From a virus: DNA of 59,887 nt. The position numbers and the translations under genes were made by a program. Positions 33,592-41,975 of this stretch are shown here, piece by piece. The notes under the pieces are model-generated. The model was not told the DNA's origin. It saw only the letters and a program-made list of their open reading frames with translations, and did not search any database. Location: positions 1-59,887 of IMG/VR virus record IMGVR_UViG_3300020020_000005. One strand, 5' to 3'. Each line of letters starts with the position of its first letter. The stretch's first letter is position 1.

Positions 33592-34832
33592 TGGCTAGCA
33601 TCACCCTCACCGATTTCATCGTCAAGCGGAACGTACGAGCGTTCCTGTGGGCGATACGATATGGCGAGGGCACGCAGGGTGAGGACGGTTATCGCACACT
33701 GTTCGGCGGCAAGTTGTTCCTAGGAGCGGACGGCGTATATTCGACGTTCGACGACTTCGCCGATCACCCGCGCATCAGGACAACAGTCACGCTCCGGAAC
33801 GGTAAGAGACTCACGTCCACCGCGGCGGGTGCCTATCAATTCCTGGAGAAGACCTGGGACAACGTTTGCAATGAATACGGGTTCATCAATTTCGAGCCGC
33901 CGACGCAAGACCTGGCTGCTATCGCTTTGATACATGGGCGCAAGGCACTCGAAGACGTAGTAGAAGGCCGCATCCATATTGCGGTGTTGAAGTGCAATAA
34001 AGAATGGGCGAGCTTACCTGGCAGTCCCTATGGTCAGCCGGTCGTTACCCTGGAGGAATTTCTACGCGAGTACGAAGAGGCAGGCGGACTGTTAATGAAC
34101 GAAGAGGCGGCACATGAACCAACGATGCTGCCTGTAGCGGCGCTTCCGGCTAAGCTACCTCACATCCCCAGCAAGACAGTCGAGATAGCCCGCGGCAGCA
34201 CAGACCTCGGCGTTGAATTGCAACAGGAGAAAGCCATGCCCATTCCAGCCATCATTGCGGCTCTGCTGCCGTCTCTTATTCAACTGGTCCCACAACTCAC
34301 AAAGATATTCGGTTCCGGCTCTGAAGTGTCTCAACGCAATATCGCAGCGGCAGAAGCTGTCTTTGCTGTAGCGAAGGATGCCATTGGTGCGAAGAACGAG
34401 CAGGAGGTCATTGAAGCTATTAAGGCTGACCCTGTCCAGGCTACAGCAGTGAAGACAGCTATCGAGAAGAACTATCTGAATATTCAAGAGGCCGGTGGCG
34501 GAGGTATCGCGGCAGCACGGGACTTCAGCATTGCCGTTGCCAATATGCGAACACCGGAAGGCCAGCCGTTATCTCTCCTCACGCAACCAGCATTTGTCAT
34601 ATCGATGGTGATGCTTGCCCTTGTTGTCTTGATGGTGCTCGTGGTCCTGTTCCCTTGGGAAATACTTAGAGAGGGCGGTGGACAGATCTACACCGACGAG
34701 GTTAGACTGATTGTGGTGACGGCCATCATCGGTTCACTATCAACGATCGGGGCCTTCTGGCTCGGGTCATCTTTCGCGAGCCGTCGAGAACCACCTAGTG
34801 CGCTTGGCTCACGCACACGTTCAACAGACTAG
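33591..34832 (+). CDS. Endolysin (lambda R-like) fused to a GTA-type 3TM holin domain
   Basis: 413 aa. Residues 1-170 resemble lambda R, a peptidoglycan lytic transglycosylase. They show the catalytic Glu26 in YGEGTQ, FADHPR, STAAGAYQFLEKTWD and WASLPGSPYGQ. After a linker, residues 216-413 match the separate family of 3TM holins linked to gene-transfer-agent release (MPIPAIIAALLPSLIQLVP), with membrane segments near 334-360 and 371-392. AACAGGAG before the internal ATG at 34236 should also give this part alone. Cuts the murein and probably opens or anchors to the inner membrane. Confidence 0.85.
   Translation: MASITLTDFIVKRNVRAFLWAIRYGEGTQGEDGYRTLFGGKLFLGADGVYSTFDDFADHPRIRTTVTLRNGKRLTSTAAGAYQFLEKTWDNVCNEYGFINFEPPTQDLAAIALIHGRKALEDVVEGRIHIAVLKCNKEWASLPGSPYGQPVVTLEEFLREYEEAGGLLMNEEAAHEPTMLPVAALPAKLPHIPSKTVEIARGSTDLGVELQQEKAMPIPAIIAALLPSLIQLVPQLTKIFGSGSEVSQRNIAAAEAVFAVAKDAIGAKNEQEVIEAIKADPVQATAVKTAIEKNYLNIQEAGGGGIAAARDFSIAVANMRTPEGQPLSLLTQPAFVISMVMLALVVLMVLVVLFPWEILREGGGQIYTDEVRLIVVTAIIGSLSTIGAFWLGSSFASRREPPSALGSRTRSTD
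34236..34832 (+). CDS. Internal-start product: 3TM holin-like protein
   Basis: In-frame ATG at codon 216 of the endolysin fusion, six bases after ACAGGAG. The resulting 198-aa protein starts exactly where stand-alone members of the family start. Expression as a separate protein is inferred. Confidence 0.55.
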   Translation: MPIPAIIAALLPSLIQLVPQLTKIFGSGSEVSQRNIAAAEAVFAVAKDAIGAKNEQEVIEAIKADPVQATAVKTAIEKNYLNIQEAGGGGIAAARDFSIAVANMRTPEGQPLSLLTQPAFVISMVMLALVVLMVLVVLFPWEILREGGGQIYTDEVRLIVVTAIIGSLSTIGAFWLGSSFASRREPPSALGSRTRSTD

Positions 34833-34840
34833 GAGTTAAT

Positions 34841-35050
34841 ATGAAGATCGAAGTCAGCGAAGGTTCCAGCGGCGTATGGTCCTGGCGTTTCAAGAGCGAC
34901 AACGGCGTCACGATTGCCGAGGGTACGAAGACCTTCGAATCGAAGGGCGATGCACAGAAGGCTATTGCATCTTTCGGTGATGCAGTGGGCGTGAAAGCGA
35001 AGGACGTTTCATTCGTTCCACTCATCCCGGAGAAAGAAGAGGGGGAGTGA
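34841..35050 (+). CDS. DUF1508 (YegP-like) protein
   Basis: A 69-aa protein of the short alpha-beta YegP/DUF1508 type: WSWRFKSDNGVTIAEGTKTFESKGDAQKAIASF. The family is common but of unknown function. CTAGGAGTTAAT precedes ATG. Last gene of the rightward late region; its end overlaps the convergent nuclease gene by 29 bases. Confidence 0.8.
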   Translation: MKIEVSEGSSGVWSWRFKSDNGVTIAEGTKTFESKGDAQKAIASFGDAVGVKAKDVSFVPLIPEKEEGE

Positions 35051-35519
35051 GCTGGACCGTGCCTGGCAGTCTTTCAATAAGGGCTAGGGGTAGGGTACCA
35101 CCCATCCGCTGACCGCAGTGCCAGGCAGCTGCCTGGCGTAGCCTGGCACTACTGGCGACCGAGAGGGAGGCCATGTCGGCCGGGGACATCCCCCGGAGGT
35201 CCACCAGCCAGGTCGCCGATTGATTGCCGATCAAGCACCAGCACAATCCGCCAGCCCACACTCTGCGCGAAGCATAGATGATCTGGGACCGTCGCATACC
35301 GTGCTGAATCCCAAGCACCTGTGCGGTGTCGCCCGGTGCAGTGTCGCTGAACTTCAACTCGATGCCACCTTCAACACCGTCGATGCAGTAGTTGACGTCG
35401 GGTGTCCCGTCGCCAACTACATTCTCGATGCGTTCAAGATGGAAGCGTAGCTTCAGTGCTTGACAGCTCTTGGTGATGTTGGGACGAATGCGCTCCGCCC
35501 AGAAGCCGACTTCATCCAT
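35022..35519 (-). CDS. VRR-NUC/PDDEXK-type nuclease
   Basis: A 165-aa protein. The motif GDGTPDVNYCIDG, followed by GGIELKFS, is the PD...ExK active site of the VRR-NUC and Holliday-resolvase-like nucleases. It probably trims or resolves replicating phage DNA. Last gene of the replication and modification operon, overlapping the upstream gene by eight bases. Confidence 0.8.
   Translation of the reverse strand: MDEVGFWAERIRPNITKSCQALKLRFHLERIENVVGDGTPDVNYCIDGVEGGIELKFSDTAPGDTAQVLGIQHGMRRSQIIYASRRVWAGGLCWCLIGNQSATWLVDLRGMSPADMASLSVASSARLRQAAAWHCGQRMGGTLPLALIERLPGTVQLTPPLLSPG
35120..35137. repeat. Perfect 18-base palindrome
   Basis: GCCAGGCAGCTGCCTGGC is its own complement. It lies in the last codons of the nuclease gene, about 70 bases from the convergence of the two big operons. 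Related GCCTGGC units occur at 35058-35064 and 35141-35147. No U-run follows, so a plain terminator is unlikely. Confidence 0.6.
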
Positions 35520-35829
35520 TTGGCTTTGCGTGACGATCGAGGAAGAACATTTGCGCTAGGCTAGGACGCTCCAGCTTCGGAGTGAAGCCCTCGAGCTTCA
35601 TAACGAAGCGCAATGGTAGGTTTGTCTCCAGCGCCCAATAGTCTTTGTCGTTGATCTTCATTCTGCAGACCAATGCTTCTATAGCGTTGTACTTGCTGCC
35701 ATCCGGCGTCTCAAGATATCCCTTCATCTTGAGCGGTACGCGTTCGCCGATCTCATGGCTCACGTGTCGTGGGACGTCTATTGTTCCTAGCAGACGATCT
35801 GTCTCAGTTGACCAGAGCTCGTATATCAT
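35512..35829 (-). CDS. Hypothetical protein, 105 aa
   Basis: Beta-rich, beginning MIYELWSTETDRLLGTIDVPRHV. The start at 35829 overlaps the polymerase stop (ATGA), which fixes it against an upstream in-frame ATG. No family recognised. Co-expressed with DNA polymerase. Confidence 0.65.
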   Translation of the reverse strand: MIYELWSTETDRLLGTIDVPRHVSHEIGERVPLKMKGYLETPDGSKYNAIEALVCRMKINDKDYWALETNLPLRFVMKLEGFTPKLERPSLAQMFFLDRHAKPNG

Positions 35830-37865
35830 GCACAGGCTCCCCAATTCGGTCCGCGTGTTTGATCAGCGCGGATTGGGACATCCAGTGTCATACAGTTCTC
35901 CATAATGTTCCTCACTTCGTTGATTGCTTCCTGATGTTGCTTACTCGCGTTTGCACTGTGTCCGAGCTCGTCATGACAGGTGAGCTTCGGAACGCCAATG
36001 ACCTTTGTGGCACCACTACGGTGAATGTCCCGCATGGCTGTCTTCATCAAGTCCGCGGCACTGCCTTGCAGTAGACCGTTCAATGCTTTGTGAGTGTAGG
36101 CACGGGCAACGCGCGGACCCCATGTCTCGATCGCGTCATCATAGCGCATGGCTTTGCCGTTGTACCCTTCACTGCCCCAGCGCGGCTCGAATAGATCGAA
36201 GCGAACACGTCGACCGCCAAATGTCTTGATGTAACCACGCTCTGCCGCGCGCTTCTGGGCAACGTTGTATGTGGCACGTACGAACGGGACAGCGTTGTGA
36301 TACTGCTGGATGATGTACTCGGACTCCTCACGCGAGAGTCCCAGGTAAGAGATCAGTGTGTCGATGCCCATGCCGTATACGAGCCCGAAGTTGATGTTCT
36401 TCACAGGCTTACGGAAGCTCTTGCGCTGTACCTTTGTGCTGATGTCCCAGCCAGCAAATGGTGCCACGAGGTCCAGAGTCATCTCATGGAAGTCAGTGGT
36501 CGGGTCATTGCGATAACGCTCTCGGACCGACTCCCCAGACGGCCCGCGGGCGTAATGGGCGAGGAACCGATACTCGATCTGCGACCAGTCGTGGCGGACC
36601 CACTGCTCACCTTCTTCTGGTATGAACAACGCCCTGAGCTTCGGACCCCAATACTCATCGCGTGCTGGAATGTTCTGTAGGTTCGGAAGGGATGATGAGA
36701 AGCGGCCAGACACGGTGCCGTTCTCGTCACCTTTGAGCTGATGGAATAGCGCGTACAACCGACCGTTGACATGCTTGTCCAGAACATAGGAGCGAACAAA
36801 CGTGTTGCGGTACTTCTGGAGTTGCCTGCGGTGTCGAACGAGTTCACCAGCCGGATGCTTAACGCGCTCCAGCCACTCTTTAACGAACGATGGCTGACCC
36901 GTAGCTGTCTTCGGATAGGCAACACCGGCTGCGTCGAACAGTGCGGCTAGGTCGCTCTTGCTGATGTCCTTGTCCGGGTCCAGGTTCGTTAGCATGCCAC
37001 CTGACACGGTCTTCAGCCGCATGTCGGCCTCGAGGATGCCAGCGGTGAGCTCGTCGTCCAGGCGCTTGGCGTACTCGATGTCTACGCGCACGCCAGCCTG
37101 GCGCATCTGGACCATCAACGGGATGAGTTCAGTTTCTAAATCGAACAAGCCCATCATGAGCTGTTGCTCTATGATGATTCTTTGCTTGCTCCAGATGCGC
37201 AGGGGCAGGTCGACGTCGCCTTCTGCGTATGGTCCCACTAGGCAGGGAGGCGCAGCCCAGATGTGTGCCCGATAGTGATCGCCGTCACCGTATGCACGTT
37301 CGATCCATGCAGCGAGCTCGTTCTTTACCTTTGTCTCGCCGAGGTACGACTTGCTCAGGGCGTCCAAGTTATACGTAAATCTATTAGAGTCTATTAGCGC
37401 TTCTGCGTGTTGTACGTCGATGAACGGTCCGCTCACGGGGACGCCCTCGCTCCACAAGGCGTCTACGTCATAGGACAGATTCGCACCGACCTTTGCCTGG
37501 CCCTCGGTGCAGAGGTTGTCGCGCGCCCAGGCTAGCACATGGCCAGGGTCAAGGTTCTGTTCTGGTGCTATCTTGTGCCGCATGGGGAAGTACCAGCGGC
37601 CACCTTCCATCGTACCGACGCTGATGCCTACGATGTGAGCACCTTCTTCACCTTCTCGACGGAAGCCTGGACCTTTCTCAACAAGTGCTCGGTCCTTTGT
37701 CTCAGTATCCAGACCCAATATCTTAGCCTCACATAGCCTCGGAAAAGCGCCCGGCGCCACCCATCCTGTATCGGGAATAGGTGGCGTCGGCCGATCATAG
37801 TTGATCCGCTTTTCCTTGACCTGGATTTCTTCCCAGAAGAAGCCAACACTGTCGTCTCGCTGCAT
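35826..37865 (-). CDS. polA: DNA polymerase I (family A) with 3'-5' exonuclease
   Basis: A 679-aa replicative family A polymerase without a 5' nuclease domain. Exonuclease motifs: LGLDTETKD (Asp53, Glu55), NLSYDVDAL and YAEGDVDLPL. Polymerase motif A is DWSQIEYRFLAHYARG near residue 425. Motif B is RKSFRKPVKNINFGLVYGMG near 480-500, and keeps Phe at the position that discriminates dideoxynucleotides. Motif C is HDE near 630. Neighbours are a clamp-like protein and the DNA-modification genes. Confidence 0.95.
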   Translation of the reverse strand: MQRDDSVGFFWEEIQVKEKRINYDRPTPPIPDTGWVAPGAFPRLCEAKILGLDTETKDRALVEKGPGFRREGEEGAHIVGISVGTMEGGRWYFPMRHKIAPEQNLDPGHVLAWARDNLCTEGQAKVGANLSYDVDALWSEGVPVSGPFIDVQHAEALIDSNRFTYNLDALSKSYLGETKVKNELAAWIERAYGDGDHYRAHIWAAPPCLVGPYAEGDVDLPLRIWSKQRIIIEQQLMMGLFDLETELIPLMVQMRQAGVRVDIEYAKRLDDELTAGILEADMRLKTVSGGMLTNLDPDKDISKSDLAALFDAAGVAYPKTATGQPSFVKEWLERVKHPAGELVRHRRQLQKYRNTFVRSYVLDKHVNGRLYALFHQLKGDENGTVSGRFSSSLPNLQNIPARDEYWGPKLRALFIPEEGEQWVRHDWSQIEYRFLAHYARGPSGESVRERYRNDPTTDFHEMTLDLVAPFAGWDISTKVQRKSFRKPVKNINFGLVYGMGIDTLISYLGLSREESEYIIQQYHNAVPFVRATYNVAQKRAAERGYIKTFGGRRVRFDLFEPRWGSEGYNGKAMRYDDAIETWGPRVARAYTHKALNGLLQGSAADLMKTAMRDIHRSGATKVIGVPKLTCHDELGHSANASKQHQEAINEVRNIMENCMTLDVPIRADQTRGPNWGACA

Positions 37866-38096
37866 TTATTTCTTCAGTATGTTCGGCGGTAGTGTCCCAG
37901 TGAGTACATGCATCTTCGCCGGGTCTGCCACTGCTACGTGATGCACCGGCTCGCGTTGCTGTTCGGCAGTGATTGCGTTACTCTGCACAATCGTTTTGGC
38001 CTGTGCCATGAGTTCATCTAGCCGCCTATTACGCTCCTGTATCTCGTGGCATAGTTGAATCATCTCTTCGTAAATCGCTGCAATTGTCTCGCTCAT
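37866..38096 (-). CDS. Small coiled-coil protein, 76 aa
   Basis: Residues 1-45 form a probable coiled coil (IAAIYEEMIQLCHEIQERNRRLDELMAQAK). The remainder looks disordered. ATGA overlap with the clamp-like gene fixes the start. It could be a small accessory factor of the polymerase, but nothing proves it. Confidence 0.65.
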   Translation of the reverse strand: MSETIAAIYEEMIQLCHEIQERNRRLDELMAQAKTIVQSNAITAEQQREPVHHVAVADPAKMHVLTGTLPPNILKK

Positions 38097-39052
38097 CGCT
38101 GTCCTCCGAATAGCCCGATCACTTCGCCAGCTTTGAAGGCGTGTGTATCGGGTTTGATATGCCACTGAATAGCCGTGGCGTGCTCGAAGACCAATGCCGC
38201 CATGCGCGCATTGAGCTTCCCTGTAGCCGGCAACTCAAGGTCGTCGGCTTCGAATGTTTCATCTAGTAGCTTGAGCCCGCCCTCGCGGAACTCCACTACG
38301 GGTATGCGCATGTCCGCCAACTTCACCGCAGCATCGAGCACGCCAGCCAGTGCGCTGTGCGGTGTTGCCCAATTGACCTCCTCTAATCCGTTCACGTAGC
38401 CATCAACAACGTGCGTTGGCCACTGTGCGGCAATCAGAAGTGTCTTCACCCAGCAGTCGTCATCGAAGTAGAATGTGACACTGTCCTCTGTGACACCCAT
38501 GTCGATCGGTTCTCCCTTCGTCGTTACTGCACCGAAGCAGGCAGAGGGAACAATCACCGTTGCTGGCAACACCGTTGGGAATGGGACACGGCACAGAATC
38601 ACGTTGTTCGTGGCATAGGCGAACCCGTTGTGAAGACAGATGCCGTTGGCCCATATCTTCGAGGAGTCGGTGGCGACGAAGGGCTCTAGTTGTTCAATGA
38701 GGGCAGATACGCCAGAGGCCGTGTGGCTGGTTTTCGGAGTGGGGGCAGTACGTGGGTACTCCCCACTGTCTGCCAGACCGATACGGGACCGCCTGGCGTG
38801 GCCCACGACCATTAAACTCGCGTCCGTGACCCGGAAGGTGGGGTCGCTATCGCAGACGCCCCATGCACTCGCCAGCTTGGCCGCGTCCACTGTGCAGAGT
38901 GGCATGTTGCATGGCACGTCGACTGTATAACGGCCGTTGTTCACCTGTGCACGGCGATCACCGTTCTCGTCGTCGTAGACGTGTAGCTTTTGAAAGGCTG
39001 GCAGTAGTGTGCCTATGTGCGCACATAGGTATTTGAGAGTATCGAGGTCCAT
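38093..39052 (-). CDS. Sliding-clamp-like (DnaN-like) protein
   Basis: A 319-aa protein similar in pattern to phage beta-clamp-like proteins: an N-terminal domain with NNGRYTVDVPCN and CTVDAAKLASAW, a second domain with DSSKIWANGICLHNGFAYATNNVILCRVPFP, and a C-terminal domain with KLNARMAALVFEHATAIQW. It would tether the polymerase. The upstream ATG is rejected because 39052 overlaps the DpdA stop (TAATG). Confidence 0.65.
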   Translation of the reverse strand: MDLDTLKYLCAHIGTLLPAFQKLHVYDDENGDRRAQVNNGRYTVDVPCNMPLCTVDAAKLASAWGVCDSDPTFRVTDASLMVVGHARRSRIGLADSGEYPRTAPTPKTSHTASGVSALIEQLEPFVATDSSKIWANGICLHNGFAYATNNVILCRVPFPTVLPATVIVPSACFGAVTTKGEPIDMGVTEDSVTFYFDDDCWVKTLLIAAQWPTHVVDGYVNGLEEVNWATPHSALAGVLDAAVKLADMRIPVVEFREGGLKLLDETFEADDLELPATGKLNARMAALVFEHATAIQWHIKPDTHAFKAGEVIGLFGGQR

Positions 39053-39990
39053 TAGAAGAACGTGACTGCTGCACGCATATACGTGGGCCGGCCAATCTTT
39101 TTCATGTAGTGTTTGAAGTAGCGGAGGTTCCACGCATCGCGCATACCGTAGTTCGTCGCCAGGTCTTCCGGCTTGAAGCCTTCTGCGTGTAGGAGATCGG
39201 TGACGTATTTCTGCGTCACGCTGTCCAGGCTCCAGAAGCTCTTGTCTTCGGTCTTCACATTGGGGCTCTTCTCAGAGAATGAGATGGCCCGCCGCTTGCC
39301 ACCGATGTCCATGATGCAACTACCGAACATCGAGATCATGACCCATGACGTTGAGTCTACTGAATACCACGGGTAGCGTTCCATCAACTCGAACGTTGTC
39401 AACCCGAAGCCGTGGACCTTGACCCTGGCGCTGCCGTCCGGGTTCGCCAGGTACTTGTCGAAGATATGGTCCAGCCACTCAATCAAGTACGGTGTTGCCT
39501 CCGGTACCATACCGCCGATGAAGATGTAGTCGTAGCCTTCGTCCAGGTACCGCACAAGCCACTCATCTCGATCGCGGGCGTGATGCACAGGGCAGACCTG
39601 TATCGGCAACTTCAACGACTCCAGGTATTTCTGATTCGCGTAGCTCTCCGCCTCGAGGCCTTTGCCAATGGCGTCGACGTTCGAAGCTATCTCAATAAAG
39701 TCCTGTGCCGCAATCAGATAACGGGCGTATTTGTCGAGGTCCACTTTAATACCCAGCGTGAACATCGAGAACGCGCCCGAGTCCATGAATATCTTGTGGC
39801 CGTTGCGGCGGATCACTTCATCGCATTGCCCTTTGCCGATGTAGTGATAGCTCTCGAGGTGGAACGGATACGACTCGGCGGCGGCAGCAATCTGCATCGG
39901 ATTGCCGCTTTGAGAATCCGCGCGATGACCGTTGTAGCGAGCTGCCGCATAGATCTTAATGCAGTCATTGAAGTCCTCGGTGTGGTTCAT
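39052..39990 (-). CDS. dpdA: DpdA-like DNA transglycosylase (deazaguanine insertion)
   Basis: A 312-aa member of the tRNA-guanine transglycosylase-like phage DpdA group, which swaps guanine in DNA for a 7-deazaguanine base. It shows FMDSGAFSMF (Asp70), then YDYIFIGGMVPEAT and KVHGFGLTTFELMERYPWYSVDSTSW (Asp near 212), all family hallmarks. The preQ0 synthesis genes lie just upstream in the same operon. Start fixed by ATGA overlap with the zinc-ribbon gene. Confidence 0.88.
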   Translation of the reverse strand: MNHTEDFNDCIKIYAAARYNGHRADSQSGNPMQIAAAAESYPFHLESYHYIGKGQCDEVIRRNGHKIFMDSGAFSMFTLGIKVDLDKYARYLIAAQDFIEIASNVDAIGKGLEAESYANQKYLESLKLPIQVCPVHHARDRDEWLVRYLDEGYDYIFIGGMVPEATPYLIEWLDHIFDKYLANPDGSARVKVHGFGLTTFELMERYPWYSVDSTSWVMISMFGSCIMDIGGKRRAISFSEKSPNVKTEDKSFWSLDSVTQKYVTDLLHAEGFKPEDLATNYGMRDAWNLRYFKHYMKKIGRPTYMRAAVTFF

Positions 39991-40181
39991 GGGCACTCGG
40001 TAAAGATATATCGGGTGAAGGACATGCCGCATTTGGTACAGTGGCTTGGCTCTTCATTGAGGCGTCCATCTTCGTCTTTCACTTGAAGATAAGCCCACTC
40101 GTGCTTGCATCCAGGAGGATAAGCAGGAGTGACATGAATAACAACGCCCGGAGGATCATCCACATCTTTGTCGTCTTTCAT
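39987..40181 (-). CDS. Small zinc-ribbon-like protein, 64 aa
   Basis: Has GCKHEW and HCTKCG, plus a final FTECP; the cysteines and histidine could bind one zinc. It is encoded between FolE and DpdA, so a role in DNA modification is possible but not shown. Confidence 0.65.
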   Translation of the reverse strand: MKDDKDVDDPPGVVIHVTPAYPPGCKHEWAYLQVKDEDGRLNEEPSHCTKCGMSFTRYIFTECP

Positions 40182-40187
40182 TTTGGT

Positions 40188-40526
40188 TCACTTGATCTTG
40201 TTTACCACATCATTAGATTGCTGTTCGACAGTGTCTAAAGCTGTCATCATTTCTGCTGCTTTTATAAATACTCCAAGAGAAGTTTCGATCAAAACAACGC
40301 TACCGTCTTCTCTGTCCGCTCGGATGATGACAGCGGGTGTGCCGCCTGGTTCCCGGATGCCACCTGACAATCGACCGATAGAGAGTTCAGTTGTGTCCAC
40401 GCCCATCCACTCCACATCATCGCGAAGTGGGTAGGCACCGTCTGCACGTTGCGGCTGAGTTTCGTCATGTAGGTCGGCCCATTGACCATGAGTCAAATCG
40501 AAAACGATTTTCACTGTACTGGTCAT
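40188..40526 (-). CDS. Hypothetical protein, 112 aa
   Basis: GGAGGTTAGC before ATG at 40526 gives a very good ribosome site. Beta-rich, with no motif I recognise (KIVFDLTHGQWADLHDETQ). Between FolE and the zinc-ribbon gene in the modification operon. Confidence 0.65.
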   Translation of the reverse strand: MTSTVKIVFDLTHGQWADLHDETQPQRADGAYPLRDDVEWMGVDTTELSIGRLSGGIREPGGTPAVIIRADREDGSVVLIETSLGVFIKAAEMMTALDTVEQQSNDVVNKIK

Positions 40527-40527
40527 G

Positions 40528-41136
40528 CTAACCTCCGTTGCAGGCGGCGAGGAATTCGGCACGAGCTTTAGCGTCATCTTTGATAGCTCCCTTCAAGGCG
40601 TTTGTGATTGTGTAGTGACCCTGCTGGCACACACCGCGCGACTCCATACACATATGCCGTGCGCGTACCTGTACGCCGACTCCAATGGGTTTGAGGTTGC
40701 GGTCGATCGCCTCGACAATCTGTGCCGTGATTCGCTCTTGCACCTGCAAGCGTCGGGCGAAGGCATCGACAACGCGATTGATCTTCGACAGCCCAACGAT
40801 GCGACCGTTCGGAATATAGGCCACTGTAGCAGTGCCGAAGAATGGTGCGAGATGATGCTCACAGTGCGAATAGAGTGGGATGTTCTTCACCACAATCATC
40901 TCATCAACACCGTCGGCTCCGTCCATGAACGTCTTGAGCAGACTATCGACATCCACTCGGTAGCCCGCGGCCCAATAGTCGCGCCAGGCAGCAGCGACGC
41001 GTGCCGGTGTTTCCTCAATTCCCTCGCGTAGTGCGTCGCTATGTGCTAGGCTTTCGATGTGGCGTAGCAGTTCTTCAACTGCAATTGGCATCGGGTCACG
41101 GGCGCGCGGGTAATGGCCGTCGTCGTATAGGCTCAT
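40528..41136 (-). CDS. folE: GTP cyclohydrolase I
   Basis: Converts GTP to dihydroneopterin triphosphate, the first step toward preQ0. The 202-aa protein has both conserved zinc and substrate motifs: YSHCEHHLAPF (His91, Cys92, His94, His95) and ARHMCMESRGV (His161, Cys163). GGAGGTGTTGA precedes ATG, which overlaps the QueE stop. Confidence 0.95.
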   Translation of the reverse strand: MSLYDDGHYPRARDPMPIAVEELLRHIESLAHSDALREGIEETPARVAAAWRDYWAAGYRVDVDSLLKTFMDGADGVDEMIVVKNIPLYSHCEHHLAPFFGTATVAYIPNGRIVGLSKINRVVDAFARRLQVQERITAQIVEAIDRNLKPIGVGVQVRARHMCMESRGVCQQGHYTITNALKGAIKDDAKARAEFLAACNGG

Positions 41137-41975
41137 TCAACACCTCCGAACAGATGCGTCTGACAGGTCATGCGCCTGTTGTAATCCATGGCCAGCCGGG
41201 CGGCGTGACGGTAGTTGCGCGCTGTTTCTTTCTGGTCGATCAACGTATCGTCCCATACGGTAGCAATCTCACCTGGCATAGGACTGCGCTTGTAGACAGC
41301 CATGCCACTGATGTAGATGCTGTTCTCAGCTGCGAGTGCATCCTCGGGTATGTCGTGATACGGTGACACACTGTCGGCCGTCACGACATACTTGAGGTCC
41401 AGTACATCAGCGCTATTGAACCAGAACTGCGGGATGAGCGGATAGGTGGAGCGTGAGTGCGGCACTTTGGGCGAGCACACGAAGCGCATGTGCCCTTGGC
41501 GACGTGCGGTGTCGATCATATCTTCACGTAGCAGCAGACCATTGGTTTCGAGCTGCCAGGTCGGCCGGCTTAACATCCCGAAGTGTGGGTCGACCTGAGT
41601 GATGACCTGCTTGATGTGTTGCCACTGCAGCAACGGTTCACCGCCAGTGAGCACAATGAGACTGCACTTGTGCGCATGTAGCTCGTGCATGATGGCGTCG
41701 TGTGCCTCGACCACTCTGCCATCGGCCAGGTGAAACTTCGTGTCGCACCAGGGGCAGTCCTGCTTCAGACCGATGTTGCAGCCAGCCAATCGTATGAATA
41801 ACGCTGGCACGCCGGCGTATGGGCCTTCGCCTTGGATTGTGTAGAACATACTGTGGATGAGCAATTGCCCATCACGCAGCATGTCGTAGGAGTTCTTGGT
41901 GGCGTTGATGTCCGCGTTGATGACGGGGAACTTACGCTTAGTGGGAGGATCAAGAAGATGCATGAGCTTTGCCAT
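41133..41975 (-). CDS. queE: 7-carboxy-7-deazaguanine synthase (radical SAM)
   Basis: Forms the deazaguanine ring from carboxytetrahydropterin. The 280-aa protein has FYTIQGEGPYAGVPALFIRLAGC, an unusual cluster CxxxxxxxCxxC (Cys66, Cys74, Cys77) and LTGGEPLL (111-114). Most relatives use CX14CX2C or CX3CX2C, so the CX7CX2C spacing is worth checking. An in-frame ATG at 41963 is an alternative start. Confidence 0.92.
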   Translation of the reverse strand: MAKLMHLLDPPTKRKFPVINADINATKNSYDMLRDGQLLIHSMFYTIQGEGPYAGVPALFIRLAGCNIGLKQDCPWCDTKFHLADGRVVEAHDAIMHELHAHKCSLIVLTGGEPLLQWQHIKQVITQVDPHFGMLSRPTWQLETNGLLLREDMIDTARRQGHMRFVCSPKVPHSRSTYPLIPQFWFNSADVLDLKYVVTADSVSPYHDIPEDALAAENSIYISGMAVYKRSPMPGEIATVWDDTLIDQKETARNYRHAARLAMDYNRRMTCQTHLFGGVE

